A DNA stretch of 64,000 bases, taken from positions 930,001 through 994,000 of the forward strand of contig NZ_JAOPFX010000001.1 in assembly GCF_025515205.1 (NCBI RefSeq). The letters are read 5' to 3'. Shown here one piece after another: positions 1 through 8,765 of this stretch; positions within the stretch are counted from its first letter, which is position 1, and each line of letters begins with the position of its first letter. The stretch comes from Microbacterium fluvii (GTDB lineage: Bacteria; Actinomycetota; Actinomycetes; Actinomycetales; Microbacteriaceae). The position numbers and the translations under genes are program-made. The notes beneath the pieces are model-generated. The model saw only the letters and a list, made by a program, of their open reading frames with translations. It was not told the DNA's origin and did not search any database.

Positions 1-720
1 CGCAGCCTCGTGATCCTCACGATGGTCGGCGGTCTCGTCGCCACCGTCGCCCTCCCCGCCTACGGCGCGTGGCGCACCACCGAGGTCGAAGCCGTCACTC
101 TGCAGCAGGTCGCCGCCGACAACGCACAGTCGCTCGTCGTGGCCTCCGACGCCACCAGCACCGACCTCGACCGCGACAGCTATTCGGCCACGACCTCGGC
201 CGAGATCGCGAAGAAGAAGGCCGAAGAGGCCGCCGCCGCCCGCGCCAAGGCGCTTGCGGCGTCCACCGCATCGGCCTCGTCGATGCTCGCCTCTGTCGAC
301 CTCTCGATGGTCGCCCCCGGCAGCGGCGAGGTGCGCTGGCCGATCTCGGGCTACACGCTCGGCGACGGCTTCCGCTCGCGCGGCGGCGCCCACATGGGAA
401 TCGACATGCTGGCGCCCGCCGGCACCCCCATCTATGCGGCCGCGGCCGGCGTCGTGCGCGTCTCGCAGGAGAGCTTCGGCGGCTACGGCGTGGCCGTCAC
501 GATCGACCACGTCATCAACGGCGTCAAGGTCTCGACCCTCTATGGGCACATGACCTACGGCAGCCGGCAGGTCTCGTCCGGGCAGACCGTCAAGGTCGGC
601 CAGCTGATCGGCCTCGTCGGCAGCACGGGCCGCTCGACCGCGAACCACCTGCACTTCGAGGTGTTCATCAACGGCTCGAACGTCGACCCGCTGTCCTGGC
701 TCAAGTCCAACGCCGGCTGA
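1..720 (+). CDS. M23 family metallopeptidase (5' partial)
   Basis: Membrane-anchored or secreted LytM/M23-type zinc endopeptidase, a family that cuts peptidoglycan cross-bridges or activates other hydrolases. The reading frame is open from the first base, so the true start probably lies upstream. A hydrophobic segment (codons 3-22) looks like a signal anchor. It is followed by an Ala/Lys/Glu-rich stretch (codons about 60-85, possible coiled coil) and the M23 domain. Zinc ligands are visible: the HxxxD motif (HMGID, His codon at 391) and HLH (646-654) followed by FEV. The domain is complete, so the protein should be catalytically competent. It ends at a TGA followed by a promoter-like sequence for a separate RNA. 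Confidence 0.88.
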   Translation, partial: RSLVILTMVGGLVATVALPAYGAWRTTEVEAVTLQQVAADNAQSLVVASDATSTDLDRDSYSATTSAEIAKKKAEEAAAARAKALAASTASASSMLASVDLSMVAPGSGEVRWPISGYTLGDGFRSRGGAHMGIDMLAPAGTPIYAAAAGVVRVSQESFGGYGVAVTIDHVINGVKVSTLYGHMTYGSRQVSSGQTVKVGQLIGLVGSTGRSTANHLHFEVFINGSNVDPLSWLKSNAG

Positions 721-794
721 ACATTCCGCGAACGTGCGACACGCGCGGCCGCGTATACGGCCCCGGTGTCTGCGGGGTGCATTAGCCTGAAACC

Positions 795-947
795 CGACGC
801 TGGGAGAAGCGGAGGGAAGCCGATGGGCAGCGTGCCGAGCATCCGAACCATGGATGCGCTCGGGCGCCTCGTTCTTCGGCATCGTACGAGTGGATGCTGC
901 GGCTCTGCCGTCGCGCGTGGGCGCTGTCTGTGAGACAGCGCCTTTTT
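795..947 (+). ncRNA. candidate structured small RNA or 5' leader ending in a terminator
   Basis: There is no protein gene in the 300 nt between the M23 gene and the HNH gene. A TAGCCT -10 box (783-788) would start a transcript near 795. That RNA folds by eye into ACGCTG/CAGCGT (797-802/828-833), a bulged hairpin CCGAGCATCC/GGATG-CG-CTCGG (835-844/852-863), CTCGT/ACGAG (868-872/886-890) and a terminal hairpin with T run. I do not recognise a known family: SRP RNA, 6C and the c-di-AMP and cobalamin riboswitch signatures do not match. It could be a free-standing sRNA or an attenuating leader for the HNH gene at 1024. Confidence 0.45.
920..947 (+). terminator. intrinsic terminator
   Basis: A 10-bp perfect stem (GGCGCTGTCT 920-929 with AGACAGCGCC 933-942), a GTG loop and five T residues (943-947). 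It ends the candidate RNA and lies 77 nt before the HNH gene start, so it could act as an attenuator. Confidence 0.8.
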
Positions 948-1023
948 CGTGCCCTTTCGCCTGTCGCAGTCGTCGTTGATTCGAATACCGAGAAGCCGTC
1001 CCGGCCATTCGAGAGGACGAGAG

Positions 1024-1521
1024 ATGCGCACACTGGTGCTCAATGCGGGGTATGAGCCGCTGGCCGTCGTGTCGTTCAAGCGGGCGATCGTGCTCGTGAT
1101 GAACGAGAAGGCGGTCGTCGTCGAGCAGGTCGACGCCGATCCGGTCTGGGGACCGTCGGCCGTCTACGACCGACCCGCCGTGATTCTGCTGACCCGCTAC
1201 GTGCGGATCCCGTCGAGCCGGCTCGTGCCGGTGACCAGACGCGGGGTGCTGCGTCGTGATGGGCATCGCTGCGGCTACTGCGGAAAGAGCGCCTCGACGA
1301 TCGACCACATCCTGCCGCGTTCGCGCGGTGGGGCCGACTCGTGGGAGAACCTCGTGGCATGCTGCCTGCGCTGCAACAACGTCAAGGGCGATCGCACTCC
1401 GCAGGAGATGGGCTGGGAACTCACCATCGCGCCGCAGCCTCCGCGCGGCGCGCACTGGACGGTGCGCGGTGCCGAGCGCGCCGACCCGGCCTGGGAGCCC
1501 TACCTGGCACTGGCCGCCTGA
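1024..1521 (+). CDS. HNH endonuclease domain protein
   Basis: A 165-residue protein with a C-terminal HNH/McrA-type nuclease fold. A CxxC knuckle (CGYC) is followed by the DH..P.S.GG motif, WENLV and a second pair in CLRC. These are the zinc-binding and metal-finger residues of the standalone HNH family common in actinobacteria. The start at 1024 is chosen because an AGAGGACGAG Shine-Dalgarno lies just upstream and the N-terminus (MRTLVLNAGYEPL) is typical; a longer frame opens at 949. Its real substrate is unknown. It overlaps the convergent MarR gene by 22 nt. Confidence 0.88.
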   Translation: MRTLVLNAGYEPLAVVSFKRAIVLVMNEKAVVVEQVDADPVWGPSAVYDRPAVILLTRYVRIPSSRLVPVTRRGVLRRDGHRCGYCGKSASTIDHILPRSRGGADSWENLVACCLRCNNVKGDRTPQEMGWELTIAPQPPRGAHWTVRGAERADPAWEPYLALAA

Positions 1522-2027
1522 GCGCTCGGCGGCTCATCGAGCAGGGTGAGCCATCGTGCGAGGATCGGCTCGATCGCCGCGGCGTCGGCCGTGCCGAGGT
1601 CGTCGAGCAGGCGCTGCTCGTTGGCCAGATGCGCCTCGAACGCGCGGTCGATGAGGTCGCGGCCGTGCGCCGTGAGACGCACGGCGCGCCGCCGCGCGTC
1701 GCCGTCGCCGGTGCGACGTTCGACGAGGCCCCGTGACTCGAGCCGGTCGACGCGCTTGGTGAGTCCGCCGGTGGTGACCAGCGTGCGCCCGGCGAGGTCG
1801 CCGGCCAGCAGCTCGTAGGGGGAGCCCGCCTTGCGCAGAGTGGCCAGCACATCGAACTCGCCTTCGCTCAGGCCGAACTCGGCGTAGACGGTCACCAGGC
1901 GCGCGGTCAGCTCGATGGCCACGCGGTGCAGGCGACCGATCACGCCCTGCGGTGCGGGGTCGAGATCGGGGCGCTCGCGGCGCCAGGCGGCTTGGATCTC
2001 TGCGACGCGGTCGGGAGCGGCATCCAT
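1500..2027 (-). CDS. MarR family transcriptional regulator
   Basis: A 175-residue winged-helix regulator. The DNA-binding part includes EFDVLATLRKAG and the wing region TGGLTKRVDRLESRGLV...DGDARRRAVRLT, which follow the MarR pattern. The ATG at 2027 is preceded by TATAGT (complement of 2034-2039) at 6 nt, indicating a leaderless mRNA; the longer frame to 2132 would run through the promoter. It is divergent from the EamA gene at 2068, and the 40-bp gap carries MarR-style dyads. It probably represses the transporter and itself in response to an unknown ligand. Confidence 0.87.
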   Translation of the reverse strand: MDAAPDRVAEIQAAWRRERPDLDPAPQGVIGRLHRVAIELTARLVTVYAEFGLSEGEFDVLATLRKAGSPYELLAGDLAGRTLVTTGGLTKRVDRLESRGLVERRTGDGDARRRAVRLTAHGRDLIDRAFEAHLANEQRLLDDLGTADAAAIEPILARWLTLLDEPPSAQAASAR

Positions 2028-2037
2028 GCGGCCACTA

Positions 2038-2077
2038 TATCTTCCAGGCAAGGTATTATTGCCTTCCATGGAAGATA
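2038..2077. promoter_or_regulatory. double dyad operator between marR and eamA
   Basis: TATCTTCCA (2038-2046) and TGGAAGATA (2069-2077) form the outer arms. GGCAA (2047-2051) and TTGCC (2059-2063) are inner arms, and TTCCATGGAA (2064-2073) is a complete palindrome by itself. The TATTAT -10 of eamA (2054-2059) and its start codon lie inside, so a bound MarR dimer would block both leaderless promoters. Confidence 0.65.
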
Positions 2078-3045
2078 AAGGACTCCGAGCGGTTCTCCTC
2101 ACGGCGATCGCGCCGGTGGCGTGGGGGAGCACCTATGTCGTCACCCGCCAGCTTCTGCCGGCCGACGCGCCGCTGTGGGGCGGGGTGCTGCGGGCGCTGC
2201 CGGCCGGAGTGCTGCTGCTCGTGCTGTCCAGGCGCGTGCCTGCGGGCGCCTGGTGGTGGCGTGCGCCGATTCTCGGGGTGCTCAATGTGGGCGGCTTCTT
2301 CGTGCTGATCTATGTCGCCGGCCAGCGGCTGCCGTCGGGTCTGGCGTCGACGCTGATGTCGACGTCGGCGGCGTGCATGATGCTGTTCGCCTGGATGCTG
2401 CTGCGCCGGCGCCCCCGGGTCGCGACGGCGCTCGGAGCGCTCGTCGGACTGGCCGGCGTCGTCGTGATGTTCGGCGGGGATCCCGCCGGGTTCGACGCGT
2501 GGGGTGTCGCGGCCTCGCTCGGGGCGATGGTCGCCTCGTCGCTGGGGTTCGTGCTGACCGCCCGCTGGGGCGCTGACGTGCCTGCGCTGTCGATGGCCTC
2601 ATGGCAGCTGATCGCGGGGGCACTCGTGCTGCTGCCGGTCGCGGTGCTCGTCGAAGGCGCGCCGCCCGAGCTCACGGCGCCGTCGGCGCTCGGCTTCGCC
2701 TACGTCACTCTCGTGGCCACGGCGCTCGCGTACGCCGTGTGGTTCTCGGGCCTGCGGACCCTGAGCCCGGGTGTCGTCGGCGTGATCGGGCTGCTCAATC
2801 CTGTGACGGGGGTCGTGCTGGGCGTCGCGCTGGCGGGGGAGGCGTTCGGCGTCGCGCAGGGGATCGGCGTGGCGCTCGTGCTGGGCGGGGTCGCGCTCGG
2901 GGCTCTGCCTCCGGCATCCGCTCGACGCGGAGTGTCGCAGGGGGAGGATATCTTCGATTCTCGACATGGTGTTCTTCGAACATCGGTTCTAAAATGTCGG
3001 GATGAGGGCGATCGTGCGAGAGCAGGCGGGCGCGGCGCGGCGTGA
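2068..3045 (+). CDS. EamA/DMT family transporter
   Basis: A 325-residue inner-membrane permease with about ten hydrophobic helices in two EamA repeats (ALLTAIAPVAWGSTYVVTRQLLP opens the first). This family exports metabolites, amino acids or drugs; the substrate here is unknown. ATG 2068 sits 8 nt after a TATTAT -10 box and within the MarR operator. The last 44 nt overlap imuA', and the LexA box and imuA' promoter (2976-2995) lie inside its 3' end. The final 30 or so residues are polar and poorly family-like, which may reflect constraint from that embedded promoter. Confidence 0.85.
   Translation: MEDKGLRAVLLTAIAPVAWGSTYVVTRQLLPADAPLWGGVLRALPAGVLLLVLSRRVPAGAWWWRAPILGVLNVGGFFVLIYVAGQRLPSGLASTLMSTSAACMMLFAWMLLRRRPRVATALGALVGLAGVVVMFGGDPAGFDAWGVAASLGAMVASSLGFVLTARWGADVPALSMASWQLIAGALVLLPVAVLVEGAPPELTAPSALGFAYVTLVATALAYAVWFSGLRTLSPGVVGVIGLLNPVTGVVLGVALAGEAFGVAQGIGVALVLGGVALGALPPASARRGVSQGEDIFDSRHGVLRTSVLKCRDEGDRARAGGRGAA
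2976..2995 (+). promoter_or_regulatory. LexA (SOS) box and -10 of the mutasome operon
   Basis: TCGAAC-ATCG-GTTCTA (2976-2991) fits the actinobacterial/Gram-positive SOS box CGAAC-N4-GTTCG with one mismatch. It overlaps TAAAAT (2990-2995), which lies 6 nt before the imuA' ATG at 3002. LexA on this box would cover the promoter directly, and derepression gives a leaderless transcript. Confidence 0.85.
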
Positions 3046-3742
3046 TGCGCACGGCCGTGATGTGCACGGCGAGGTGCAGCGCCTGCGTGCCCAGCTCGAG
3101 CGGGTGCAGGGGCGCTCGCTCGATTCTCCCGTGCTTCCGGCACACCCTGCGCTGGCGGGGCTGCTGCCCGGTGGTGGGCTGCGCCCCGGCGCTGCCTACT
3201 CGCTCACGCCGTCGGCGACGCTGCTGACGGCACTGCTGGCTCCGGTCTCGCAGCAGGGCAGCTGGTGCGGTGCGGTGGGCGTGCCCGACTTCGGAACCGA
3301 GGCCGCCGAGCACGGCGGGGTCGAGCTGTCGCGGCTCGTGCTCGTGCCAGACCCCGGGGGGCGCTGGCTGGCGGTGACGGCGGCGATCGCCGAGGTGCTG
3401 CCGGTGGTCGCGGTGCGCCCGCCCTCGCGCGCGACCGACGGCGAGGTCGCGCGTCTTTCGGCGCGGCTGCGCGATCGGGGGGCCGTGCTGCTGGTGCAGG
3501 GGCCGTGGCCGCAGGCCGAGGCCGTGCTCGAGGTGGGGGCGCCGCAGTGGCAGGGGCTCGGGCAGGGGCACGGCTATGTCACGCAGCGCGAGGTCACCGT
3601 CACGGCGCGCTCCCGTCGATGGCCGACGCCCCGCAGAGAGCGGATGCTGCTGCCCGGCGCCGACGGCAGGCCCGTGGCGCTGCATCCCGCCCGCGCCGTG
3701 CGCCCGCAGGTCGAGCCGGTGCCGATGAGGGCGGTGGGGTGA
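3002..3742 (+). CDS. imuA': ImuA'-like mutasome protein
   Basis: A 246-residue RecA-fold-related accessory protein of the SOS mutasome. The segment after residue 45 (LPAHPALAGLLPGGGLRPG) and the following beta-rich core resemble the ImuA'/SulA-like family next to imuB in actinobacteria. The family has a degenerate RecA core, and I see no clean Walker A motif. In mycobacteria ImuA' bridges ImuB and DnaE2 at damaged DNA. ATG 3002 is set by the -10 box at 2990. The gene ends one base before imuB, giving a tight three-gene operon under the LexA box. Confidence 0.85.
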   Translation: MRAIVREQAGAARRDAHGRDVHGEVQRLRAQLERVQGRSLDSPVLPAHPALAGLLPGGGLRPGAAYSLTPSATLLTALLAPVSQQGSWCGAVGVPDFGTEAAEHGGVELSRLVLVPDPGGRWLAVTAAIAEVLPVVAVRPPSRATDGEVARLSARLRDRGAVLLVQGPWPQAEAVLEVGAPQWQGLGQGHGYVTQREVTVTARSRRWPTPRRERMLLPGADGRPVALHPARAVRPQVEPVPMRAVG

Positions 3743-3743
3743 C

Positions 3744-5294
3744 GTGCGCCCCGACGCGCCGGTGCGCAGCATCGTGCTGTGGCTGCCCGACTGGCCGGTG
3801 ATCGCCGTCACCCTCGACGGCGACGCCCCGCCCTCGTCCGACCGGCCGATCGCGGTGGTCGCCGGCAACGCCGTCGTGGCATGCTCGGCTGCCGCACGCG
3901 CCGAGGGGGTGCGCCGAGGCCAACGCCGACGCGACGCGCAGGCGCGCTGCCCCGGACTGCTCGTGGTGGCAGCCGACCCCGCCCGCGACCACCGCACCTT
4001 CGCTCCGCTGGTGGCCCGCATCGAAGAGCAGGCTCCGGGGGTGCAGCTGCTGCGCCCTGGGCTGTGCGCCGTGAAGGCCAGGGGGCCGGCGCGCTATCAC
4101 GGCGGCGAGCACGCGGCGGCGCTCATGCTGCAGGGCCTCGTCGCCGACGTCGGCGATGCCCGCGCCGGCGTCGCCGACGGCCCGTTCACCGCCGAGCAGG
4201 CGGCGCGGGCGGCCACGAGCCGCGCCGAGCCGGTGTGCGTGGTGCCGGCCGGGGGAGCGGGCGGCTTTCTCGCGCCGCTGCCGGTGACGGTGCTCGGCGA
4301 CGGCGCCGAGCCCGAGCTGCTCGCGCGGCTCGGGGTGCAGACGCTCGGCGCGTTCGCGGCGATGGACGCCGACCGCGTGCGCGAGCGCTTCGGCGACCGC
4401 GGCGCACGGCTGCACGCACTGGCCGGGGGGCTCGACTCGCAGCCTGTCGTGCCCCGAACGCCGCCGCCCGAGCTGCACCGCGAGATCGCGTTCGAGCCGC
4501 CGCTCGAGCTGGCGGAGCAGGTGGCGTTCGGCATCCGCATCGCCGCCGACGAGTTCATCGCGGGGCTCGGCGCCGCGGGCCTGGTGTGCACCGAGCTGCG
4601 GGTGGAGCTCGTCGGCGACCGGGGCGAGCGCAGCGACCGGGTGTGGCTGCATCCTGGATCGTTCGATGCCGCCGCCGTCGTCGACCGGGTGCGCTGGCAG
4701 CTGGCGGAGGACGCCGACCGGCGGGTGCTGCGCAGCGGGGTGTCGCTCGTGCGCATCGTGCCCGAGACGGTGGATGCGGCGTCGCACCATGCCCCCGCGA
4801 TCTTCGGTCAGGGCACCGACGAGCGGGTGCACCACGCGCTCTCGCGGGTGCAGGCGATGCTCGGGCACCGCGGAGTGGCGACCCCGGTGATCGGCGGAGG
4901 GCGGTGGCTGGCCGAACGCCAGGTGCTGGTGCCGTGGGGCGACAGGGTCGTGCTCGCCAAGGAGCGCGCCCGGCCGTGGCCGGGGAGCCTGCCCGATCCG
5001 CTGCCGGGCACGGTGTTCGCCGTTCCCGTGCCGGTCGAGGTGGTCGACGGCGACGGCGACGGCGTGGCGGTGGGCGACCGTGACGCTCTCACGGCCGAGC
5101 CCGCGGTGCTGTGGGAGGGCGGCACGCGGCGGCAGGTCACCGCATGGGCGGGGCCGTGGCCGGTGATGGAGCGCACATGGGATGCCGCGCGCTCCCGCCG
5201 GGCGCACCGGTTCCAGGTCGTCGACGACGACGGCACCGCGTGGCTGCTGGTGTGCGAGAGCGGCCAGTGGCAGGCAGAGGGCAGGTACGACTGA
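3744..5294 (+). CDS. imuB: ImuB, catalytically dead Y-family polymerase subunit
   Basis: A 516-residue DinB/UmuC-fold protein starting at GTG 3744, one base after imuA'. The N-terminal strand reads IVLWLPDWPVIAV, where active Y-family polymerases have a DMD-type metal site, so it should be an adaptor, as known for ImuB. Downstream it keeps the fingers/thumb-type helix-hairpin-helix region (LLARLGVQTLGAFAAM) and a little-finger-like C-terminal half. The family protein binds the beta clamp and recruits DnaE2. It is coupled to dnaE2 by a TGATG overlap. Confidence 0.9.
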   Translation: MRPDAPVRSIVLWLPDWPVIAVTLDGDAPPSSDRPIAVVAGNAVVACSAAARAEGVRRGQRRRDAQARCPGLLVVAADPARDHRTFAPLVARIEEQAPGVQLLRPGLCAVKARGPARYHGGEHAAALMLQGLVADVGDARAGVADGPFTAEQAARAATSRAEPVCVVPAGGAGGFLAPLPVTVLGDGAEPELLARLGVQTLGAFAAMDADRVRERFGDRGARLHALAGGLDSQPVVPRTPPPELHREIAFEPPLELAEQVAFGIRIAADEFIAGLGAAGLVCTELRVELVGDRGERSDRVWLHPGSFDAAAVVDRVRWQLAEDADRRVLRSGVSLVRIVPETVDAASHHAPAIFGQGTDERVHHALSRVQAMLGHRGVATPVIGGGRWLAERQVLVPWGDRVVLAKERARPWPGSLPDPLPGTVFAVPVPVEVVDGDGDGVAVGDRDALTAEPAVLWEGGTRRQVTAWAGPWPVMERTWDAARSRRAHRFQVVDDDGTAWLLVCESGQWQAEGRYD

Positions 5295-8200
5295 TGGGCT
5301 TCGACAACCCCTCGGTGCCGTGGGCCGAGATGGAGCGGCTGCTCAGCGACCGGCCGCGGCCGGTGGGCAAGGAGCCCGACGGCGGCGACGGTCCTGCGTT
5401 CTCGCGCAAGCGCGGGCCCTACACGCCGCCGGCGATCCAGCGCCCCGAGCATCCGGTTCCCTACGCCGAGCTGCACGCGCACTCGTCGTACTCGTTCCTC
5501 GATGGGGCCTCTTCGCCGGAGGAGCTCGCCGAAGAGGCCGAGCGACTGGGGCTGCATGCGCTCGCCGTCACCGACCACGACGGGTTCTATGGCATCGCCC
5601 GGTTCGCGGAGGCCGCCGAGCACCTGCAGGTGAAGACCGTGTTCGGCGCGGAGCTGTCGCTCGGGTTCGAGGATCGGTCCCCGAGCCCGTCGAGGGGCGG
5701 CGAGCCCGATCCCGTCGGCGCGCACCTGCTCGTGCTCGCACGGGGTGAGGAGGGCTACCATCGCCTGGCCGCCGCCCTCACCCACGCGCAGCTGACCGGC
5801 GCAGAGAAGGGGCGCCCGCGGTACGACCTCGACGAGCTCGCCCAGCGCGCCGACGGCCACTGGGCCGTGCTCACCGGCTGCCGCAAGGGCGCGGTGCGCC
5901 GCGCGCTCGCAGACGGGGGAGCGGATGCTGCCGCCACCGCCCTCGACCGGCTCGTCGACCTGTTCGGTCCCGCCGCCGTGCATGTCGAGCTGATCGACCA
6001 CGGCGGCCCGCTCGACTCCCGGCACAACGACGTGCTCGCCGGTCTCGCCGCCGACCGCGGCCTGCCGGTGCTCGCGACGAACAACGTGCACTACGCGGTG
6101 CCCGAGCGCGCGCACCTGGCGGCCGCGATCGCGGCGGTGCGCGCGAACCGCGGGCTCGACGAGCTCGACGGGTGGCTGCCTGCCCATCACGGCGCGCACC
6201 TGCGCTCGGGCGCCGAGATGGCCGCGCGCTTCGCGCGCTATCGGGGCGCCGTCGCGCGCACCGTGACCCTCGCCGACGAGCTGGCCTTTCCGCTGCGGAG
6301 GGCCAAGCCCGCCCTGCCGAAGCAGAAGGTGCCCGAGGGGCACACGCCGATGTCGTGGCTGCGGCACCTGGTGTGGCAGGCGGTGCCGCGCAAGTATCCC
6401 GACCTCGCCGAGCGCGACCGCGCCCGCATAGAGCGCGAGCTCGAGGTGATCGAGATGAAGGACTTCCCCGGGTACTTTCTCATCGTCCACGGCATCGTGA
6501 AGCACGCGCGCGACCTCGGCATCCTCTGCCAGGGCAGGGGGTCGGCCGCCAACAGCGCCGTCTGCTACCTGCTCGACATCACCGCCGTCGATGCGATCGC
6601 CTACGACCTGCCCTTCGAGCGGTTTCTCTCGAGCCTGCGCGACGAAGAGCCCGACATCGACGTCGACTTCGACTCCGACCGCCGGGAGGAGGTGATCCAG
6701 TGGGTGTTCTCGACCTACGGCCGTGAGCGGGCGGCGCAGGTGGCCAACGTCATCCAATATCGGCCGAAGAACGCCGTGCGCGACATGGCCAAGGCCCTCG
6801 GCTACTCGCCTGGCCAGCAGGACGCCTGGTCGAAGGAGGTCGACCGGTGGGAGGGCTGGTCGCCGCCGGCGGGGGCAGAGGGCCACAGCATCCCCGATCA
6901 GGTCATCTCCTATGCCACCGAGCTGCTCAAGGCGCCGCGGCACCTGGGCATCCACTCCGGGGGCATGGTGCTCACCGAGCGGCCGGTCGGCGAGGTCGTG
7001 CCCATCGAGCATGCGCGCATGAAGGACCGCACGGTCATCCAGTGGGACAAAGACGACGCGGCCTGGATGGGTCTGGTGAAATTCGACCTGCTGGGCCTCG
7101 GCATGCTGGCGGCCCTGCAGTACTGCTTCGACCTCGTCGCGGGGGCGACGGGAGAGAGGTGGGAGCTCGCGACGATCCCCAAGGAGGAGGCGGCCGTCTA
7201 CGACATGCTGTGCCGGGCCGATTCGATCGGGGTGTTCCAGGTGGAGTCGCGCGCGCAGATGGGCCTGCTGCCGCGCCTCCAGCCCCGGCGGTTCTACGAC
7301 CTCGTGATCGAGATCGCCCTCATCAGACCAGGGCCGATCCAGGGCGGCGCCGTGCACCCGTACGTGCGCCGCAAGCTGGGGGACGAGAAGGTGACCTACG
7401 CCCACCCCAAGCTCGAGCCGGTGCTCGAGCGCACGCTCGGCATCCCCGTCTTCCAGGAGCAGCTCATGCAGATGGCGGTGGCCGTCGGCGACGTCAGCGG
7501 GGAGGACGCCGACCTGCTGCGGCGGGCGATGGGCTCCAAGCGCGGCATCGAGAAGATCGAGTCGCTGCGCGAGAAGCTCTACACCGGCATGGCGGCCAAC
7601 GGCCTGGTGGGGGCTGCCGCCGACGACATCTACGCCAAGATCCAGGCGTTCGCCAACTTCGGCTTCGCCGAGAGCCACTCGCTGTCGTTCGCACTGCTCG
7701 TGTATGCCTCGTCGTGGCTCAAGCTGCACTACCCGGGGGCTTTTCTGGCGGGGCTGCTGCGCGCGCAGCCGATGGGGTTCTATTCGCCGGCGACCCTGAC
7801 CGCCGATGCGCGCCGCCACGGCGTCGAGGTGCGCCGCCCCGACCTGCACGCCTCGGGGGTCGAGGCGGTGCTCGAGCCGGTGGCGGGGGAGGGACGGATG
7901 CGGCCGCCCACCGGCCGCGACGAGTGCGCCGCGCGCATCCAGCCCCCCGTGGCGCCCTTCGACCGCGGCGCGCCGGACGAGTCGGCGGCGCACCGCCGCG
8001 ACGGGGAGTTCGCGGTGCGGCTCGGGCTCGCCGCGGTCAAGGGCGTCGGCGTGCCGCTGGCGACCCGCATCGTGACCGAACGCGACGCGCACGGCCCCTA
8101 CCGGGACCTGCGCGACCTCGTGCGCCGCACCGACGCGGCCGCCGCGCAGCTGGAGGCGCTCGCGACCGCCGGGGCGTTCGAGTGCCTCGGGCTCAGCCGC

Positions 8201-8713
8201 CGCGAGGCGATCTGGCTGTCGGGCTCTGCCGCGCAGGACCGCGCGCAGTACCTGCCCGACTCGCTCGTCGCGGTGCAGCCGCCGCTGTTCGGCGACCAGA
8301 CCAGCTACGACGTGCTCGCCGCAGACCTGTGGGCCACCGGCATCTCGACCGACGACCACCCGCTGACCCACTACCGCGCGCCGCTCGATGCCAGGGGAGT
8401 GCTCACCTCGACCGAGCTGCGCACCCACGACACCGGCAGGCGCATCGAGGTCGCGGGGCTGGTGACCCACCGGCAGCGGCCGGCGACAGCATCCGGAGTC
8501 ACGTTCCTCAACCTCGAAGACGAGCACGGCGTGGTGAACGTGATCTGCTCGGTGGGGGTGTGGAACCGCTACCGCCGCGTCGTGCGCGACGCGCCGGCGC
8601 TGATCGTGCGGGGGATGCTGGAGCGCTCGCCCGAGGGCGTGACCAATGTGCTGGCCGATGCGTTCGAAGACCTGCGGGTGGGGGTGCAGCATCGCTCGCG
8701 CGATTTCCGCTGA
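5294..8713 (+). CDS. dnaE2: error-prone DNA polymerase DnaE2
   Basis: A 1139-residue C-family polymerase alpha subunit, the catalytic part of the SOS mutasome. Domains in order: PHP (HAHSSYSFLDG and TDHDGFYG), palm with the metal-binding PDIDVDFD motif near residue 455, fingers/HhH region, and a C-terminal OB fold (SGVTFLNLEDEHG). The length fits the DnaE2 class, shorter than DnaE1. ATG 5294 overlaps the imuB stop. It performs translesion synthesis and damage-induced mutagenesis when LexA is cleaved. Confidence 0.95.
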   Translation: MGFDNPSVPWAEMERLLSDRPRPVGKEPDGGDGPAFSRKRGPYTPPAIQRPEHPVPYAELHAHSSYSFLDGASSPEELAEEAERLGLHALAVTDHDGFYGIARFAEAAEHLQVKTVFGAELSLGFEDRSPSPSRGGEPDPVGAHLLVLARGEEGYHRLAAALTHAQLTGAEKGRPRYDLDELAQRADGHWAVLTGCRKGAVRRALADGGADAAATALDRLVDLFGPAAVHVELIDHGGPLDSRHNDVLAGLAADRGLPVLATNNVHYAVPERAHLAAAIAAVRANRGLDELDGWLPAHHGAHLRSGAEMAARFARYRGAVARTVTLADELAFPLRRAKPALPKQKVPEGHTPMSWLRHLVWQAVPRKYPDLAERDRARIERELEVIEMKDFPGYFLIVHGIVKHARDLGILCQGRGSAANSAVCYLLDITAVDAIAYDLPFERFLSSLRDEEPDIDVDFDSDRREEVIQWVFSTYGRERAAQVANVIQYRPKNAVRDMAKALGYSPGQQDAWSKEVDRWEGWSPPAGAEGHSIPDQVISYATELLKAPRHLGIHSGGMVLTERPVGEVVPIEHARMKDRTVIQWDKDDAAWMGLVKFDLLGLGMLAALQYCFDLVAGATGERWELATIPKEEAAVYDMLCRADSIGVFQVESRAQMGLLPRLQPRRFYDLVIEIALIRPGPIQGGAVHPYVRRKLGDEKVTYAHPKLEPVLERTLGIPVFQEQLMQMAVAVGDVSGEDADLLRRAMGSKRGIEKIESLREKLYTGMAANGLVGAAADDIYAKIQAFANFGFAESHSLSFALLVYASSWLKLHYPGAFLAGLLRAQPMGFYSPATLTADARRHGVEVRRPDLHASGVEAVLEPVAGEGRMRPPTGRDECAARIQPPVAPFDRGAPDESAAHRRDGEFAVRLGLAAVKGVGVPLATRIVTERDAHGPYRDLRDLVRRTDAAAAQLEALATAGAFECLGLSRREAIWLSGSAAQDRAQYLPDSLVAVQPPLFGDQTSYDVLAADLWATGISTDDHPLTHYRAPLDARGVLTSTELRTHDTGRRIEVAGLVTHRQRPATASGVTFLNLEDEHGVVNVICSVGVWNRYRRVVRDAPALIVRGMLERSPEGVTNVLADAFEDLRVGVQHRSRDFR

Positions 8714-8765
8714 ACCCGTGCCGCGTGCACGAGACCCATAGGCGGGCTCGGTTAGGGTGGGGCCA

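Noticed and set aside
781..947. SRP RNA or cobalamin/c-di-AMP riboswitch
   Set aside because: The GGAAG-containing stretch lacks the conserved SRP tetraloop context, and the riboswitch core motifs are missing.
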